64,000 nucleotides of DNA from Xenopus tropicalis (GCF_000004195.4 NC_030677.2:44765142-44829141); one strand, 5' to 3'; shown: positions 1 through 12,638, numbered from the stretch's first letter. Numbers and translations are program-made. The notes: generated by a model not told the origin, from the letters alone.

Positions 1-466
1 ATTTTGGCATTTTATTGCCAATAGATTCACCACCTTAGTGCCACTTAGAATGTTATATTTATTCTACAGAAAGCTTTACCATACCTGATTAAAGAGCCCT
101 TGAAGCACCCTCCATTTGTTTAAGATTGATGCTGCCATTTTAGTTTGGTCTTCCTGGCTTCCTGCTACAGCTCTAGAGGCTGGTAGTTCAGATTTACACA
201 TTCCTAAGGGAGGGGGGAGTTAGTTTTATGAATTCTTAAGGTAGGGGGAGAAGGGAGAGAGGAGAGAGCTGCGCAGACTCTGGCCCTGGGAATGAAGGAT
301 TTTTCTGAGAGAGGAAGTCAGATTCCTCAAGAACATGTTCACAAAAAATGAGACTAGAAATCCTGTTTCTTTTGATGAGGACTCATTTCTATGAGTGTTT
401 ATGGCTGTATTTACATAGACCTTTCTGATAAAGATTACTTAGTTTTTACATTTCCTTCTCCTTTAA
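1..466. mobile_element. T2/Kolobok-type MITE, left end outside window
   Basis: It matches the element at 19136-19610 along its length (the 'ggcattttattg' start, the 'tttattct-cag' block, the purine-rich middle, the 'cctttctgataaag' block). It ends in the pyrimidine terminal repeat CCTTCTCC followed by TTAA at 463-466. The end lies only 14 bases before the acsl1 exon at 481. Confidence 0.75.
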
Positions 467-480
467 TGTTTTGTATAAAG

Positions 481-3400
481 TTCTATGAAGGATATGGACA
501 GACTGAATGCACAGCAGGATGCTCTCTGACTATTCCAGGAGACTGGACAGCAGGTAAGTGTGGCTATTAATACAGACCTTGTCACAATGAAAATACAATG
601 AGGAGCAGGCCTACTAATGAAAGATGTTGAACGTTGCAGTATTTAGCTCAGGTTCCAGTGTCAGATTGTGTGAGTTCTGAGTATGGATGAACCAAATCCA
701 GGATTCAGTTCGACATTCGGTCAGAATTTGTCCTTTTTCAGTGAAAAAGCTGAATCCACTTTCTAGGCTGAACCAAATCCTTAAAATCACGTGCCTTTGT
801 GTCATATAAACTCAAAAGTTTGTTTTTAGTACAGTACAGAACAACTTTTGATTATATAGGACGTGGAACTCAATTATAAGGAACATTTTCCTTTTTAATC
901 TATTTTAGAGCATATTTGCATGTGTATTTGTAAGCGAGGATGTGGAATGGCATTGTTAAGAGCAGCTCCCATCTTTAGGTAGAACGGCAGACATACCATA
1001 CTACTGTGCGCAGAACATTTCATCCCCTATGTCTTTAAATTAACAAGGTACAGTTAAAATAAAAATTCACGATTAAAGCAGTAACCTCTATTGAACATGT
1101 CCCTGTCTCTTTATTCACTTAGGTCATGTTGGGGCACCAATGCCCTGTAATCATGTAAAGTTGGTGGACGTTGAAGAAATGAATTACTTTGCATCAAAGG
1201 GAGAGGGTGAGGTGAGCACTTTCCTTGCAGTCGTTGCACCTCTTCCAAGCAGCAGCTTTTTAACAGCATAAGAACTAAGTTTTATATTCCTATTTGCAGG
1301 TTTGTATCAAAGGGTCAAATGTTTTTCAAGGGTATTTAAAAGATGATGAGAAAACTGCAGAGGCCTTGGACAAGGATGGATGGCTGCATACCGGAGATAT
1401 TGGCAAATGGCTACCAGTAAGTAGGCAGCAGTCTATATATTCCTCATGTCTAGCTCAAGAGTTTCTGCTTGGCAAATGCATTTTCATTAAAGTTTGCCCA
1501 TTGATTTAAATTCAGAACTATTAATAATTTATTTGTTGGTAATCAGTGCTCCCATTCATAGGAACAGCACAAAGCGTAAATACGTCTCACTGTGTGTCAT
1601 TGAGCATTCTGTTTTTATTTTTTTTTTGTTTTTAATCCAAAAATTTTTTTTAGTGCTTTAAAAGTTATTAGTAGATGCAGTGGATAATTACAGCAGCATT
1701 TGCTTAAAGGACAAGGAAACCCTTTAGCCCAAGTCTCAGCCCCCCCTTGCTGTAGCTGGTCACTAACTTAGTTTTATGAAGAACCTATTCTTTCTTCTAC
1801 TGTCCTGTCTTGTAAGTTGAGCTAAGACTGCTCTCTCGGGCGCCACGTTAGTAATTCTACAAAAAAAGCCACAAAACGTGTCAAGCGTATGTCCCTTGTA
1901 TGACACGCGCACAATGTGTTTTTAATGGATGCAATAAACGTGGATTTTATTCAGCGATATTGTGGCTGTTCCGTATATATTTTTCTCTTTCTGATGGATG
2001 ATATGCTGTCTGGGTATCAGCAATACGTGAGCACATACAGTGAGCTCCCGTGAATGTTATCTATAACCTATCGTAAACAGAGAAGTGTTATTAAATGTGT
2101 TAGGCTTTGTTGAAAAGGCAGTGGTACTGACACCATGTAAGTTCTGTTGCTGTGCCATCTGAACAAATTATGAATTTGTGCAAAAAATATTTTTAAAGAA
2201 TCTGCAAAACTCCTGTAAATTATCCCGTTATAAGTTATGTGTGCTTTTCTTTTTTCCTCCAGAACGGCACTCTTAAGATTATAGACAGAAAAAAACACAT
2301 CTTTAAGCTGGCACAGGGGGAATACATTGCACCAGAGAAAATCGAAAATGTCTACACTAGAAGCGAGCCGGTGGTACAGGTTTTTGTCCATGGAGAGAGT
2401 TTACAGGTAAATCAGTACTTGTATTTAGTTTGCATGATGCAATGTCCCAGGGGAATAACGGAAGTAATTTATATAATGTGTAGTTAGGAGAGGCACTTGT
2501 AGGCACACAACATATCACAGAAAGAAAGAAATGAAGCTTTGTTTTCAACATTGATGCCTGACATTGATTTAAAGCCAGGGGCAAACTAATCCATGTTTGT
2601 CTCTAATGTTAGCCACACACCCAAACAGGTGTTCATACATTAAGCTGATAGTGTGCATAGAGGCTGCCTAATAGCCAATCTTAGCCCTTATTTGGCTCCT
2701 CCATGAACTTTTATGGTGCTTGTGTTGCTCTCCAAGTCTTTTTACATTTGACTGTGGCTCAGGAGTAAGAAAGGCTGGGGACCCCTGTATTAGTTGATAA
2801 ACTTAATGATTTTGAAACAGTGCCAGCTGCTGGTCATTAAGACTGGCTATGGTTGGTTTAAACTGGGTGAAGTGTCATCTGATGCCCTTACTATATAGAT
2901 CATTTTCCCACCCTTTCCATTAAAAGGAGCACCATAAGTCTGTGAAGCCCTGTGTTGCTAGGAATGCAAGCAACCCTTTCATAATATGTTTGTATCTTGT
3001 CTGTACTAGATACAACAACCTTTAGCTGCTTTTTACAGGTAGAACTGGTCTATCCAGCCACATCTTTTGCACTCCTCTGCATTGTTATTGTCTATTTCCA
3101 AAATGATAGTGTGTAAATTGCAGCACAGTCGTTTGGAATGAAACCTTTCTCCAAGATCATCTTATGATGACCTTTAAAACTGCAGCCCAACAGTCCTTTC
3201 CTACATTTCTTTTACAGAAACCTGACCAGCATAGCTTGGTCATGCATTTTAATGTCTAACTTATTTTGATACAAAATCCTTAATTATCCTTATACAATTC
3301 ATATTTCAATACAGTTCAGTCTGACTATAGAATGGGCCATTTATTATTATTGTCCTGTAGCAAAAGCAAAACCCTCTGCTTTGGCTACAATAAATGCCTC

Positions 3401-6400
3401 TGCAGCATTGTTCCTTTGGTGTTTGCGACCCCTAGTGGCCAGACAAGAACAGCTCCTATGGCTAGTCAGGCTAGAAAAATAAATTCACTGCCACACCAAA
3501 TTTTGCTCAGTGTCAGGCGGTTAAAAGGCATATAAACCCAAAAATATAACTGTTTAATAAAAGAAATTGTATTTCTAAGCAGTTTTTTAATATATACTAT
3601 ACATTTTTAATGGTTTTAGGTTATTTGTAAATATAAAGCCCAATTAGTTACTATGCTTATGTTCTACTGATTATATTCTAATGTTGTGGTACTTGGCTGT
3701 TATTCTGGAGCAGCTTCACAGCTGGAGTGCATACAGTGGTTACAGTTTTCATCTTGAAGAGGTGCCATTTGATTGGCAGATGTTCTAGTGTTCTGGTTAG
3801 TACAATCTATTAAGAATGTGTCCGCATCCCAGCTGTGGCCCTGACATAATACCTAAGTACCTTAGAGAGTGAGACTTTAGGGAAAACCATATTAGAGTGG
3901 TGTGCGTAGTGCACCTTGTATTTTCTTGAATTTACAAACAAAAGCTTGTCTGCTAATATCATTTCTTAACCCATTTGTTTTCTTTAATTTAAAGGCATTT
4001 TTAGTTGGTATTGTGGTGCCAGATCCTGATAACGTAATGAACTGGGCGAAAAAAAGAAAATTTGAGGGCTCTTATGAAGAGTTATGCAAAAACAAGGTAG
4101 GTCAGTGGGTTCTTTCCTAATAAGGGACAGATATTCGTGATATGTTGCCTGCTAAATCTGCTCACCTATGAGCAATGGTGCATTACCAGCAGTAAAGTCC
4201 TGTGGTCCAGTGCTACATAAGAACCACAAAAGATGTCAGAGGCAAAGTGGATAGTCCAATAGCCAGGTGGCTTAGTTAATTGTAAAGTCCTAGCCCAGTT
4301 CTATGCACAGAGCCATTGTAGTGGGAATGCCTTTGGTGCAGAGCAGCTAAATGTTATTCACTATTTAATTTTTCCAGACTCCAAGGGGCTTAACCAGAAA
4401 GTATGAATATATACGCCCCAGGATTTATGTGCGTGTGTGTCTCCTATACAACACTTATGTAGGTGAATCTCTTTACAGAGAGAGAGTAGCCTTAAACTAT
4501 TAATTCCTTTACACTTAAGGCACTAGTAACATTCACAGATATATGGTAAATGTGTCAGGAATTATCGGACCTAAATGTACCAGAAATTAAGCTCTGATCA
4601 TGAATGAGACAATTTTCCCTTTCAGGCAGCTTACTGACCCATGCATGGGGAAAAAATGCTAATTGCTTAGAGCATGTGCGTTAGTGGCCAATGTTAGTAG
4701 CCCTTGTATGGCTAGCCAAAGCCTCCAGGAAGCCACTGCTCTGAGCCTCTCCCAGCCTAAAATGGCTGCTAAAAGAGGACCATAGCTTGCAGATATTCAC
4801 ATGTCAGTTTGTTTTTTGGGGTTTTTTTTTATCACCCTCTTGGTGCTTTAAAGCCTTCACATTTTTTCCCAATTATCTTTCAACAGGATTTCAAAAATGC
4901 TGTTCTTGAAGATTTGCTGAAGCTTGGCAAAGAAGCAGGGTTAAAAACATTTGAACAGGTACATTCATTGTTATATTAATTGTGGGAAACTACAATTGTT
5001 CAGTTTCTAAACTGCCTTTATCCAATTATTTTTATTCTTGTTTTTAAGAAAATCATACAAGGGGTTTCAGTCATTATATGTATTTACTACATGGAATACA
5101 GTTGCATCAGGCCATATTGCTGTGAGATTTAGGCTGATGCCACACGTGGCGTTTTTACGCTGCGTTTTTTCTCAGCCTAAAAACGCCGCACAAGCCACAC
5201 ATGGCGTTTTTCAGCCTAGTACTGGTGACGTAAGCAAATCCCGTTGCCATGGTGCTAATAGTGTGAAATAGCAAAAAACGCCGCGTATTTCCGCTAGGTC
5301 TGGCAGCTGCCTTTGCGTATACATAGGAATAGCTTGCTTTGCAAGTACTGGCGTATTTCAGCCTACGCTTGAAAAATCCGTGCTAAGGCGTTTTCTAGCG
5401 TATTTACGCTTTGTGTGGTTTGCCTCGAGTCTTTTCAAGTTATTTCTATGGATGATGATATCAGGCGTTTTTCAGCCGCCGAAAATACGCAGCGTAAAAA
5501 CGCTACGTGTGGCATCAGCCTTACCAGTGCTTCTTTGTAATTAGGACTTTTTCAAATGCTTTCACTTGCCCTGTGTGCTGGTGATTGTTTTGGGGGACTG
5601 TTGGGGAGGGTGCTGATCCCTTCAGTATTGAGCCCTGGCCTTGTTAGTTTGGGAAGGAAATGGTGTGCTAGCATGTTATTTTCTTAGTATCATGATGGAA
5701 TATGTTGTCATGCATTGGCTACTAGTTTGTATCATTTGCCCAGGGTCAAGCAGATTTATTGGCCACACGCTTCATTTGTGGGAACCTGGAGTACTTAAAG
5801 GAACAGTAACACTAAAAAATGAAAGAGCTCTAAAGTAATAAAAATATAATGCACTGTTGCCCTGCACTGGTAAAACTGGTGTGTTTGCTACAGTAACACT
5901 ACTATAATTTATATAATAAGCTGCTGTGTAGCCATGGGGGCAGCCATTCAAGCTGAAAAAAAGGAGAAAAGGCACAGGTTACATAGCAGATAACAGATAA
6001 GTTCTGTAGAATACAATGGTGTTTTATCTGTTATCTGCTATGTGCCTGTGCCTTTTCTTCCTTGAATGGCTGCCTCCATGGCTACATAGCAGCTTATTTA
6101 TATAAATTATAGTAGACTTTCTGAAGTAAACACAAAATGTTTACAAGTGCAGGGCAGCAGCACATTATATTTTAGTTACTTTTATACACTTTCATTTTTT
6201 GGTGTTACTGTTCCTTTAAGGGCTCTGCTACAAATGAATTGTAAACTATGCTGTGCAACCAGCCTGATTTTGCCTTAACTCTGGGATCTGGCACAACTTT
6301 TGGGTAGAGAACTAGCATTCAGCCTCCACCATATCACTCAGTCCTGGTTATATCAGTAGCCTTTGCAATGACCACCCATTTCATGCTGGACAAGCAGGGC

Positions 6401-6896
6401 ACACTTGCCTAACACAAGGAGTACCTCATGTAGCTACAGTAAGCTCTTATTATGATGGCTATGCAGATTTTACCGGTAAGCATTGTTTTTCAGCAACAGT
6501 AAGCAGAGCTTATAGGTAATTGCATATTGTCCACCAAAATCAAAGGGTTTTCCAGTTCTCAGGGTCCCTACATTTTGCAAAGGCACGAGCACTGAAATGA
6601 TTCATCCTGAATCTATATACTGTCTATACTATTTACTGTATTAGTGGCAGTGTTTTACTATTTAATTCAGCTGTTCATGGACATTTTAAGCTAAATACAG
6701 TCTTGCCAATATCATGCAATATCCATTGATTTGTTACATGTGTCTCCTCTCCTAGGTAAAAGATATTGCTTTGCACTCTGAAATGTTTGCAATTGAGAAC
6801 GGCTTGCTGACGCCTACACTGAAAGCTAAGCGGCCAGAGCTGCGGAAATACTTTAAGGACGAAATTGATGAACTGTATGCTAATAACAAGGTTTAA
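481..6896 (+). CDS. acsl1: ACSL1, long-chain acyl-CoA synthetase 1 (3' part, seven exons)
   Basis: C-terminal 245 codons of a long-chain fatty-acid-CoA ligase, which activates fatty acids to acyl-CoA with ATP on ER and outer mitochondrial membranes. Exons I read: 481-553, 1123-1211, 1300-1416, 2263-2406, 3995-4096, 4887-4958 and 6756-6896. All have AG/GT borders and phases that join without a break. Visible motifs: YGQTECTAG (the ATP/AMP-binding A5-type motif), GWLHTGDIGKWLPNGTLKI (the conserved Asp of the adenylate-forming family), and DRKKHIFKLAQGEYIAPEKI (hinge and C-terminal subdomain). The protein ends in LYANNKV. GDWTAGHVGAPMPC and VEEMNY agree better with ACSL1 than with ACSL6 as I remember those proteins, and CENPU next door supports ACSL1 synteny. 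The N-terminal two thirds lie upstream of the window. I see no frameshift or stop. Confidence 0.95.
554..2262. other. acsl1 introns, mostly unremarkable
   Basis: Three introns (554-1122, 1212-1299, 1417-2262). The middle one is only 88 bases. A TTAAAGGACAAGGAAACCCTTTA stretch near 1705 resembles one end of a T2-type MITE, but I find no partner end. I see nothing else in this stretch. Confidence 0.5.
2607..2790. mobile_element. hAT-like repeat fragment (right end)
   Basis: It shares 'aatagccaat', 'cccttatttggc', 'tgcttgtgttgctc' and 'tctttttacatttga' with the repeat at 12894-13165. It continues into GGGGACCCCTG, close to the reverse complement of the CAGTGATCCCC end of that copy. The left end is missing. 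The rest of the intron (2796-3994) shows nothing I can name. Confidence 0.5.
4097..4886. other. acsl1 intron, no feature seen
   Basis: AT-rich intron between exons 4096 and 4887 with a poly-T tract near 4809-4830. I recognise no repeat family here. Confidence 0.4.
5132..5520. mobile_element. Harbinger-like palindromic MITE (GGCTGATGCC family)
   Basis: Inverted ends GGCTGATGCCACACGTGGCG and the matching ACGTGTGGCATCAGCC are flanked on both sides by TTA (5129-5131 and 5521-5523), a 3-bp target duplication as in PIF/Harbinger elements. Many 'cgtttt' and 'aaaacg' steps inside give a foldback. It belongs to the same family as 10689-11318 and 15056-15383. Confidence 0.7.
5795..6219. mobile_element. 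T2/Kolobok-type MITE (AAAGGAACAGTAACAC family)
   Basis: Terminal inverted repeats start TTAAAGGAACAGTAACAC and end in the complement, GTGTTACTGTTCCTTTAA. Longer inverted stretches lie inside ('aagctgctgtgtagccatgg' against 'ccatggctacatagcagctt'). TTAA sits at each border. The whole element is a foldback in the last acsl1 intron. Confidence 0.75.
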
Positions 6897-8165
6897 CTAC
6901 AAAAATGACTTCAGCGAATGCCCAGCTCCATTATATCACCAGTTAACTATTCACAACAGCAGACAGTGATATCGCTCATAGGAATAGTGCGACATGATCC
7001 CTAAAATGCCTTACAGGTCACCTGTACTGTAACACTTGCTGGGTGATCTAGAATATACAAAGTAGGCCTTATGGTGAAAAGGACTGCTAGCTTCCGTCTG
7101 ATTGGACATGGCTTGGACTTACCAATTCCTCATGTAATTCTCCCCACTCTTGTCTTTTTGTCTCCCTCCATTTGTATGCTGCATTCTGATGTCTGGTGTT
7201 TCTCCTAAAATTGAGTCACCCACAATCACTGTTTGGCTTATGATGAAGCACATGCTGTATATCCTGGATACAAAGTACAGAAGAATACTTTTAATTTGAG
7301 AGATGTGGGAAAAGAACCAGTGCTTCCCCTTGTAGATCTACCAGTGTAAAGTAGAAAATTCCTAAAGATGACTCTGGTTGAAGACTGCAAAGTCCTTGTT
7401 AACCAGTCTCCTTGCCAGCGCCAGCAACTTGTGTGCATGTATATACACTAAACAGACCATGCAGTGGGCCCTTACTCTGCAAGTGAAATTGTAGCTTTAA
7501 GCACATGTTTTTTTCCCATCAAACAATGAATAATCACACTAAATTATAAGCCTTTTAAAAATGGGAGGATTTAGTAATTTTTCCAGTTTTTCAAAAAAAG
7601 AAAAGAAAAAAAAAAAAGAAAATTCACTGTCTACACACCAATGATCTTCTGTAATTTGCACGCACAATTTTCTTCCCCATAATTTAAGAAGTGGGAATTT
7701 ACCTTTCAGTATCTTTAGAAAGCTGCTACAGCCTGCAATGGTTTTGTACACTGACCTGCAAGAACTCCAAGTGCAATTACTGCTGATGGTTCTGGCAGCA
7801 GCCTTTGAAATGTCAGGGTTTAATACAGTAAGAGTTTTTGGGGGAGGGGGCGGGTCTGCATTTTCAATGAGAAGACTTTCAAGTTGATCACAAGGGAGTT
7901 TAAATATTCAAAAGCACAAAAATGGTTTTGCACTATATAAAGCCTGTGTTATAACGATGCACTGTAGGATAGGGGGATATCTGGTCTGTTGCACAGATAC
8001 CAAAATTTTTATCCAAATGGAATGTGACTTGTTCAACTGAAATATAAATGTTTGCTTAGCAGTTGTGGGTTCTACTGTACAGATGATAACATTTTTATGT
8101 CTTTTCCCATCTCTTCAAAGAAATGAAGGAAACCAAAATAAATAATGAAATTGTATTGGTTAGTG
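6897..8165 (+). other. acsl1: acsl1 3'UTR with poly(A) signal
   Basis: The roughly 1.25 kb after the stop is free of recognisable transposons, unlike the surrounding DNA. It holds an AATAAA at 8137-8142 and a GT-rich stretch at 8160-8175 (TTAGTGTGTGTGTTTTTT), a normal cleavage and polyadenylation arrangement. The end is inferred from these signals. An A-rich tract lies at 7594-7620. Confidence 0.7.
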
Positions 8166-8520
8166 TGTGTGTTTTTTAATAAAAAGGGTTAAACAGTCAA
8201 TCATGAACAGGCTGGCACAAAGTTAGCTTTAGAGCAATGGTACATGGGCAGAGAGAGAAACCCTCAAAACTGCCCCCACTGACTTGTGGGGATACGTTTG
8301 ACTCTGCTAGTAGAAACTTTCAGTCTAAAAACACGTTTTTCCATTATCTGCCCAGATGCAGAGAGGGTAATAGTAAGAAATACAGAGCTGGGGCATACAG
8401 GGAAGCAAAGAGGCCACTGACCATTAATAACCGTCCGCCTCATTGCTCTTGCCTTGTATGCCTGCACTCTGCAGTTCTTTGCAGGGCATCAGGCAAAGGA
8501 ACATTCTCATTCTTATCCCC

Positions 8521-9039
8521 TTAAAGGTGACATATTGGATAAATGGAATAAACCCATAATTTTGTAGGCAATTATGAATAATATATGGTGCTGGTTTCAC
8601 TTTGGGCTAAAAATGAGTCCTATCTGGAAAAATGACCCCTTTATTGGATCTCCCTATAGATCCTATCCGTTCTCTGTCCTAATTTCAAATGAAGGGTGGG
8701 CGTGTCCTAACGGTCCCTGCCAGAAGCACAGTAAGAAGGGGGGGGGATAGCCAATCACAGCCCTACAGTCACACAAGCAAAGACCAGACTTTAGTTCCCC
8801 ATCAGGTCAGCCTGGTTGCTGATTGGTTCCTATCCTACAGTGCCTGTACAGAGAGCCGCCGCCCCCCCTGCACATCCAGAGAATTCAGCCAGCAGGCGGG
8901 ACTAGTGGGATTTTGGTGGAATTTCTCAAAAAATCAGTCTGAAACACAACTTTTTTTTTTTTAAGCACAATCCTTCTATACCTACAAGAGTATAATTCAC
9001 TGGTACATTCTTAATTTTTATATGATAACTCTCCTTTAA
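8521..9039. mobile_element. T2/Kolobok-type MITE
   Basis: It begins TTAAAGGTGACATATTGGAT and ends CTCCTTTAA with TTAA borders. It is homologous to 20098-20588: both carry 'gcaattaggaataatatatgg'-like, 'gtcctaacggtccctgccag' and 'agccaatcacagccct' blocks. It lies just downstream of the acsl1 poly(A) site. Confidence 0.7.
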
Positions 9040-9654
9040 GCTATATTTTTTTCTGACTTAAGCTGCTTTAGGAAAGTAAGGGGTGCACAGCTATAGAAAG
9101 CATCTGGACGAGGGCATACTTGAAAGCTGAAGGGGGTGCTAAAGGAAAGGCATAGAGAAAATAGAATGGTACGTAAATAGGAAGAAAAAAACAGGGCACA
9201 AGTGAAAGGGAAGGATTGATTTGGTGAACTAATTTAAAGGAGGAATGAAACCTTACTGCTTACTGCATCTGCACCCCGGAGAACCTGTTAAAATTGGGAG
9301 AATGGAGAGCTGACAGCTTAGTACATGATCTACACAATAGATTGTCTGTTTCAGTGCAATGTATTGTGAATAAATACAGATTTGGGGAATAAAGTGGGGC
9401 TGATATAGTGATGTACTTACTGCTCTTGGCTGGAAAGAGGGTGGTATCTTCATGCTTTCCAGGGCTGTCCAGTCAACAAGTAAAACTGGTGCTGCCTTAT
9501 ATCTGTGGTCATGTTGGGCTTCTTGTCTAGGAGCTAAAGGGGAAATGACAATTGTCACTGTAGCATAATTAAGGGGGCACATGGCACAAATGATTCTGGA
9601 GGACTATTCCCAGAGGTGCAGTGTCCCATTCATTGCCTGGGCAGTAGAGTGAAA

Positions 9655-9998
9655 TCCAAAATGTTATACCTGGGGAAAGCAGGTATCTTAGGGAGCTAGA
9701 AAATCCGGGGTACCTGCAGCAAGAGCTTCCTTCTTCTTTGTTTCTTCTGCCGGCAAAATCCCTGGGCAGCCGCATGTGCATTAGAGTGAAAAGCCGACTT
9801 CTTTGTTAAAGTTCAGCTCTTCACTCTACTGCGCATGTGCAGGCAGGAAGAGGAGACGCTTGCTACAGGTACCCCGGGCTGGTGCTGTTCTCTCCGAACA
9901 GGGGCACAAGCTTGGGGTACAAGGTAAGCGATTAAAGTCACTTGGGGGTGTCTAACATTTTGGCACCCCAAGTGACTTAGCCTTTCCTTCTCCTTTAT
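9655..9998. mobile_element. Degraded T2-type MITE of the GTGACTTAG family
   Basis: The right half matches 17227-17577 and 58154-58575: a GGGCTGGTGCTGTTCTCTCC block, a TCACTTGGGGGTG hairpin, and a GACTTAGCCTTTCCTTCTCC end. The left half is diverged and its border is uncertain. The right border reads TTTATTA, so the TTAA has been lost. 9040-9650 upstream holds nothing I recognise apart from a lone TTAAAGGAGG at about 9235. Confidence 0.55.
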
Positions 9999-10688
9999 TA
10001 GACTTTATTCACGGTGGGGGGGGTTGCTTAACGTATTGGCAATCCCTGTTAATTGTGATTTCTGCATCTACTTGAGGAAAACATTTGTGCTTTTTAGTCG
10101 TGGCAGAAAAAAACCCTAAAATTACAAAATTCGAATTTTGTTAAATGCGTCTCCATGTGTGCCTAGAACAGCTGCCAGTAAGGGTGCACACAGCATGACA
10201 AAAAATGTGAATGTATTACAGAGCTGTCAACCATCCGGGCGAAAAATGTGAGCGTGGCCTACTTGGCTGTGGGCGTGGCCTAGTGCAGACTGGTATTTTG
10301 CGCTATCTAAACTTAAAACATAGTAAAATTTACTCAGAGATCTAACACTCGACAAATAAGCTCCTGGAATAATGTAATAAAAGGTCCTCAAGTTTGCAAC
10401 TTGGCTAGTAATCTTTTGCAATCAATGAGCAAGCAGTGATCCGCTGTTTGGAAACAAATATATATGGTACTAGGGCCAAACAATCGATTAAAAAGGTTGG
10501 GAATAGGCACCATTTGTTGGGGGACCACATCAACGAGCCGACGCAGTCCCTGATCCAATGGAAAAATCAAACCTGCCCGATCGAGATCTGGTCAATTCCA
10601 GGCCAGATGTCAGTGAGGGAGGCCCTTTGGTGGTGCCCATACACGGTCTAAAGGACTGCTATCGGCAGCTGAAGTCGGACCACCTTTA

Positions 10689-11318
10689 GGCTAATGCCAA
10701 ACGAGGCGTAGGACGGATATTTTCGGCAAGCGGAAAAGCACTTGCTGAAAACACCACCCTACGCCTCCTACCTGTGCCTGCACCCTAATGAATGAGATAC
10801 GCATAAAAACGCGAGAGAATACAAAGGGGCACATTTACTAATCCACGAATGTCCGAAAAGCGCCCGAATGCGTAATGATTGGTATTTTGCGACTTTTTCG
10901 CGACTTGTCGCGAATTCTTCGAGCGCTCAATACGAAAAAGTCGCAACAATTCACGAAAGTCATAATGGCTATGAAAAAGTTGCGACAATTCATGAAATTT
11001 GTAATGGCTATGAAAAAGTCGCGACAATTCGCGCAAGTCGTAACAGTTACAAAAAAGTCGCAACAATTTACGAAAAAGTCGTAACGGCAACGAAAAAAAA
11101 TCGCAAAAAATACGAAAAAGTCGCAAAATGTTCGTTTTCCAATCCGAATTTTTCTCATTCGGATTCAGATTCCCGGATTATTAAATCAGCCCCAAAGTCT
11201 CGTGTTTTTATGTGTATTTCGGCTACATGTGCCTGCACCTCAACGTATTCCATTCATTTGGGTGCAGGCACAGGTAGGAGGCGTAGGGTGGTGTTTTCAG
11301 CAAGCGCTGAAATACAAA
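10689..11318. mobile_element. Harbinger-like palindromic MITE, split by a second MITE
   Basis: It starts at GGCTAATGCC after TTA (10686-10688). The two arms share CCTACGCCTCCTACCTGTGCC and its complement around 11268-11292. A different element (10826-11193) interrupts the palindrome close to its centre. The distal right end has decayed, so the right border is approximate. Confidence 0.65.
10826..11193. mobile_element. Harbinger-like MITE (GGGGCxxATTTACTAA family) nested in another MITE
   Basis: The ends GGGGCACATTTACTAATCC and ATTATTAAATCAGCCCC are near inverse. AAA flanks both sides (10823-10825 and 11194-11196). Inside are repeated GAAAAAGTCGC and CGACAATTCG steps. It is related to 16339-16797 and 40826-41121. 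Confidence 0.7.
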
Positions 11319-11700
11319 TCGGAGGATGTTCTGAACATGAAATAGTTGGCAGACACCAATCATACAAAAGTGACTTTCACTGTAATATGAATAGAAGCAG
11401 GTCTGCATAGAAAGTTAAGTAATAAAATGCAACCACAATAAAATTGTAGCCTCACAGAGCAACAGTTTTTCTTTATGTTTTTTTTTTTTAGCTGCCAGGG
11501 TCAGTGACCCCCATTTGAAAGCTGGAAAGAGACAGAAGAGGAAGGCACATAATTCAAAAAGAATAATGAAAACCAATTGCAAAATTGTTAGGAATAGGAC
11601 ATTCCATAACTTATTAAAAGTTTACTTAAAGATGAACGCCTTTAACGCCACGCCACGACACGCCACCATAGCTTTTCAATGAACTGAGGGCCCAGTTGGG

Positions 11701-11881
11701 GATTTTGGAAGCTGAGAGCCCAGTCTGGAAAGACATAAACTAACCAGCAACTGAGCAACTTCCTCTGCCAACTAAAGCATGGCAAAGGATGCAGGGAGCT
11801 ATGGCACAAAGGGGCAGTTTACCTTAAAATTAACTTTAAGTATAACCGTGATATTCTGAAAAACTTATAATTGGTCTTTAT
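11701..11881. repeat. Source copy of a 181-bp direct duplication
   Basis: This stretch (GATTTTGGAAGCTGAGAGCC to GGTCTTTAT) recurs without any difference I can see at 12639-12819, 757 bases downstream. It contains no recognised transposon ends. Confidence 0.9.
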
Positions 11882-12339
11882 CATTTGAATTGTTCAGCTT
11901 TTTGTTCAGCAGCTGTCTGGTTGGGAATTTTGGAAGCAATTTGGTTGATGAGGGCCACAGTACCCTAGCAACCAAACACTGGCTAGAGTAAGAAAAATAA
12001 AGCAAAGTTGGATTTTTTACTGTGCAGCTCACTCCAGACCCTTCCCCCACAGCTGTTGCAGCAGAAGCTCTTTTCTTACTTTTGATTGAGCTGTTTATAA
12101 CAAATGCAGCAGCAGTGCCCATTTTCCCACTCCGCTTTATGATGGGACAGTGTGGGGAGAAGGTTCATGGGGAATTCGGGGGGTGGGGGCTTACAGCTCT
12201 GGTATTACAAGTGCACACGTATGAGACGTGCAAGTAACACATTACTGCCTTGTGTCTGTGAGAGGCTGGTAGAACAGCTCCCAGCCCTATATGTTCACAA
12301 AAATGTGCCACTGTCTCCATACAGATCACCACACTACAG

Positions 12340-12569
12340 CAAGCTCTACATCGTTGGTTGGGGCGGAGTTAGGGATGAAGCTGGCAGGAAGAGGGGGCGT
12401 GGCTGTGTTTAGTGAACCCGGAAGACAAGGGAGGGGGCGAGGAAAAGAAGCTGCTGCACAATAATACGAAAAAAGGAGGGAAGTGAGGAAGGTATGAGAG
12501 AACAGTGAGGAAGGCTCTGACAGCCCAAGCAGCAGTGACAGCATAAGGTGGAAGTCAGTGTAATGCAAG
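12340..12569 (+). promoter_or_regulatory. cenpu: Possible cenpu promoter and non-coding first exon
   Basis: A locally GC-rich stretch in AT-rich surroundings carries GC-box-like GGGCGGAG (12361-12368) and GGGGGCGTGGC (12393-12403), then an ETS-type CCGGAAG (12418-12424). A strong donor, AAG/GTGAGC, lies at 12569/12570. It could splice to the acceptor at 14612, ahead of the cenpu start codon. No transcript evidence is available, so this is inference from motif content and position. Confidence 0.35.
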
Positions 12570-12638
12570 GTGAGCATCAAGAGCTAAACCATCCGACGGG
12601 CTGTGTTTTATTGCTGTTATATAAAAAGATGCTTTTTT

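Noticed and set aside
10785..11410. Open frames with repeated YEKVATI-like peptides
   Set aside because: They are translations of GAAAAAGTCGC steps inside Harbinger-like MITEs.
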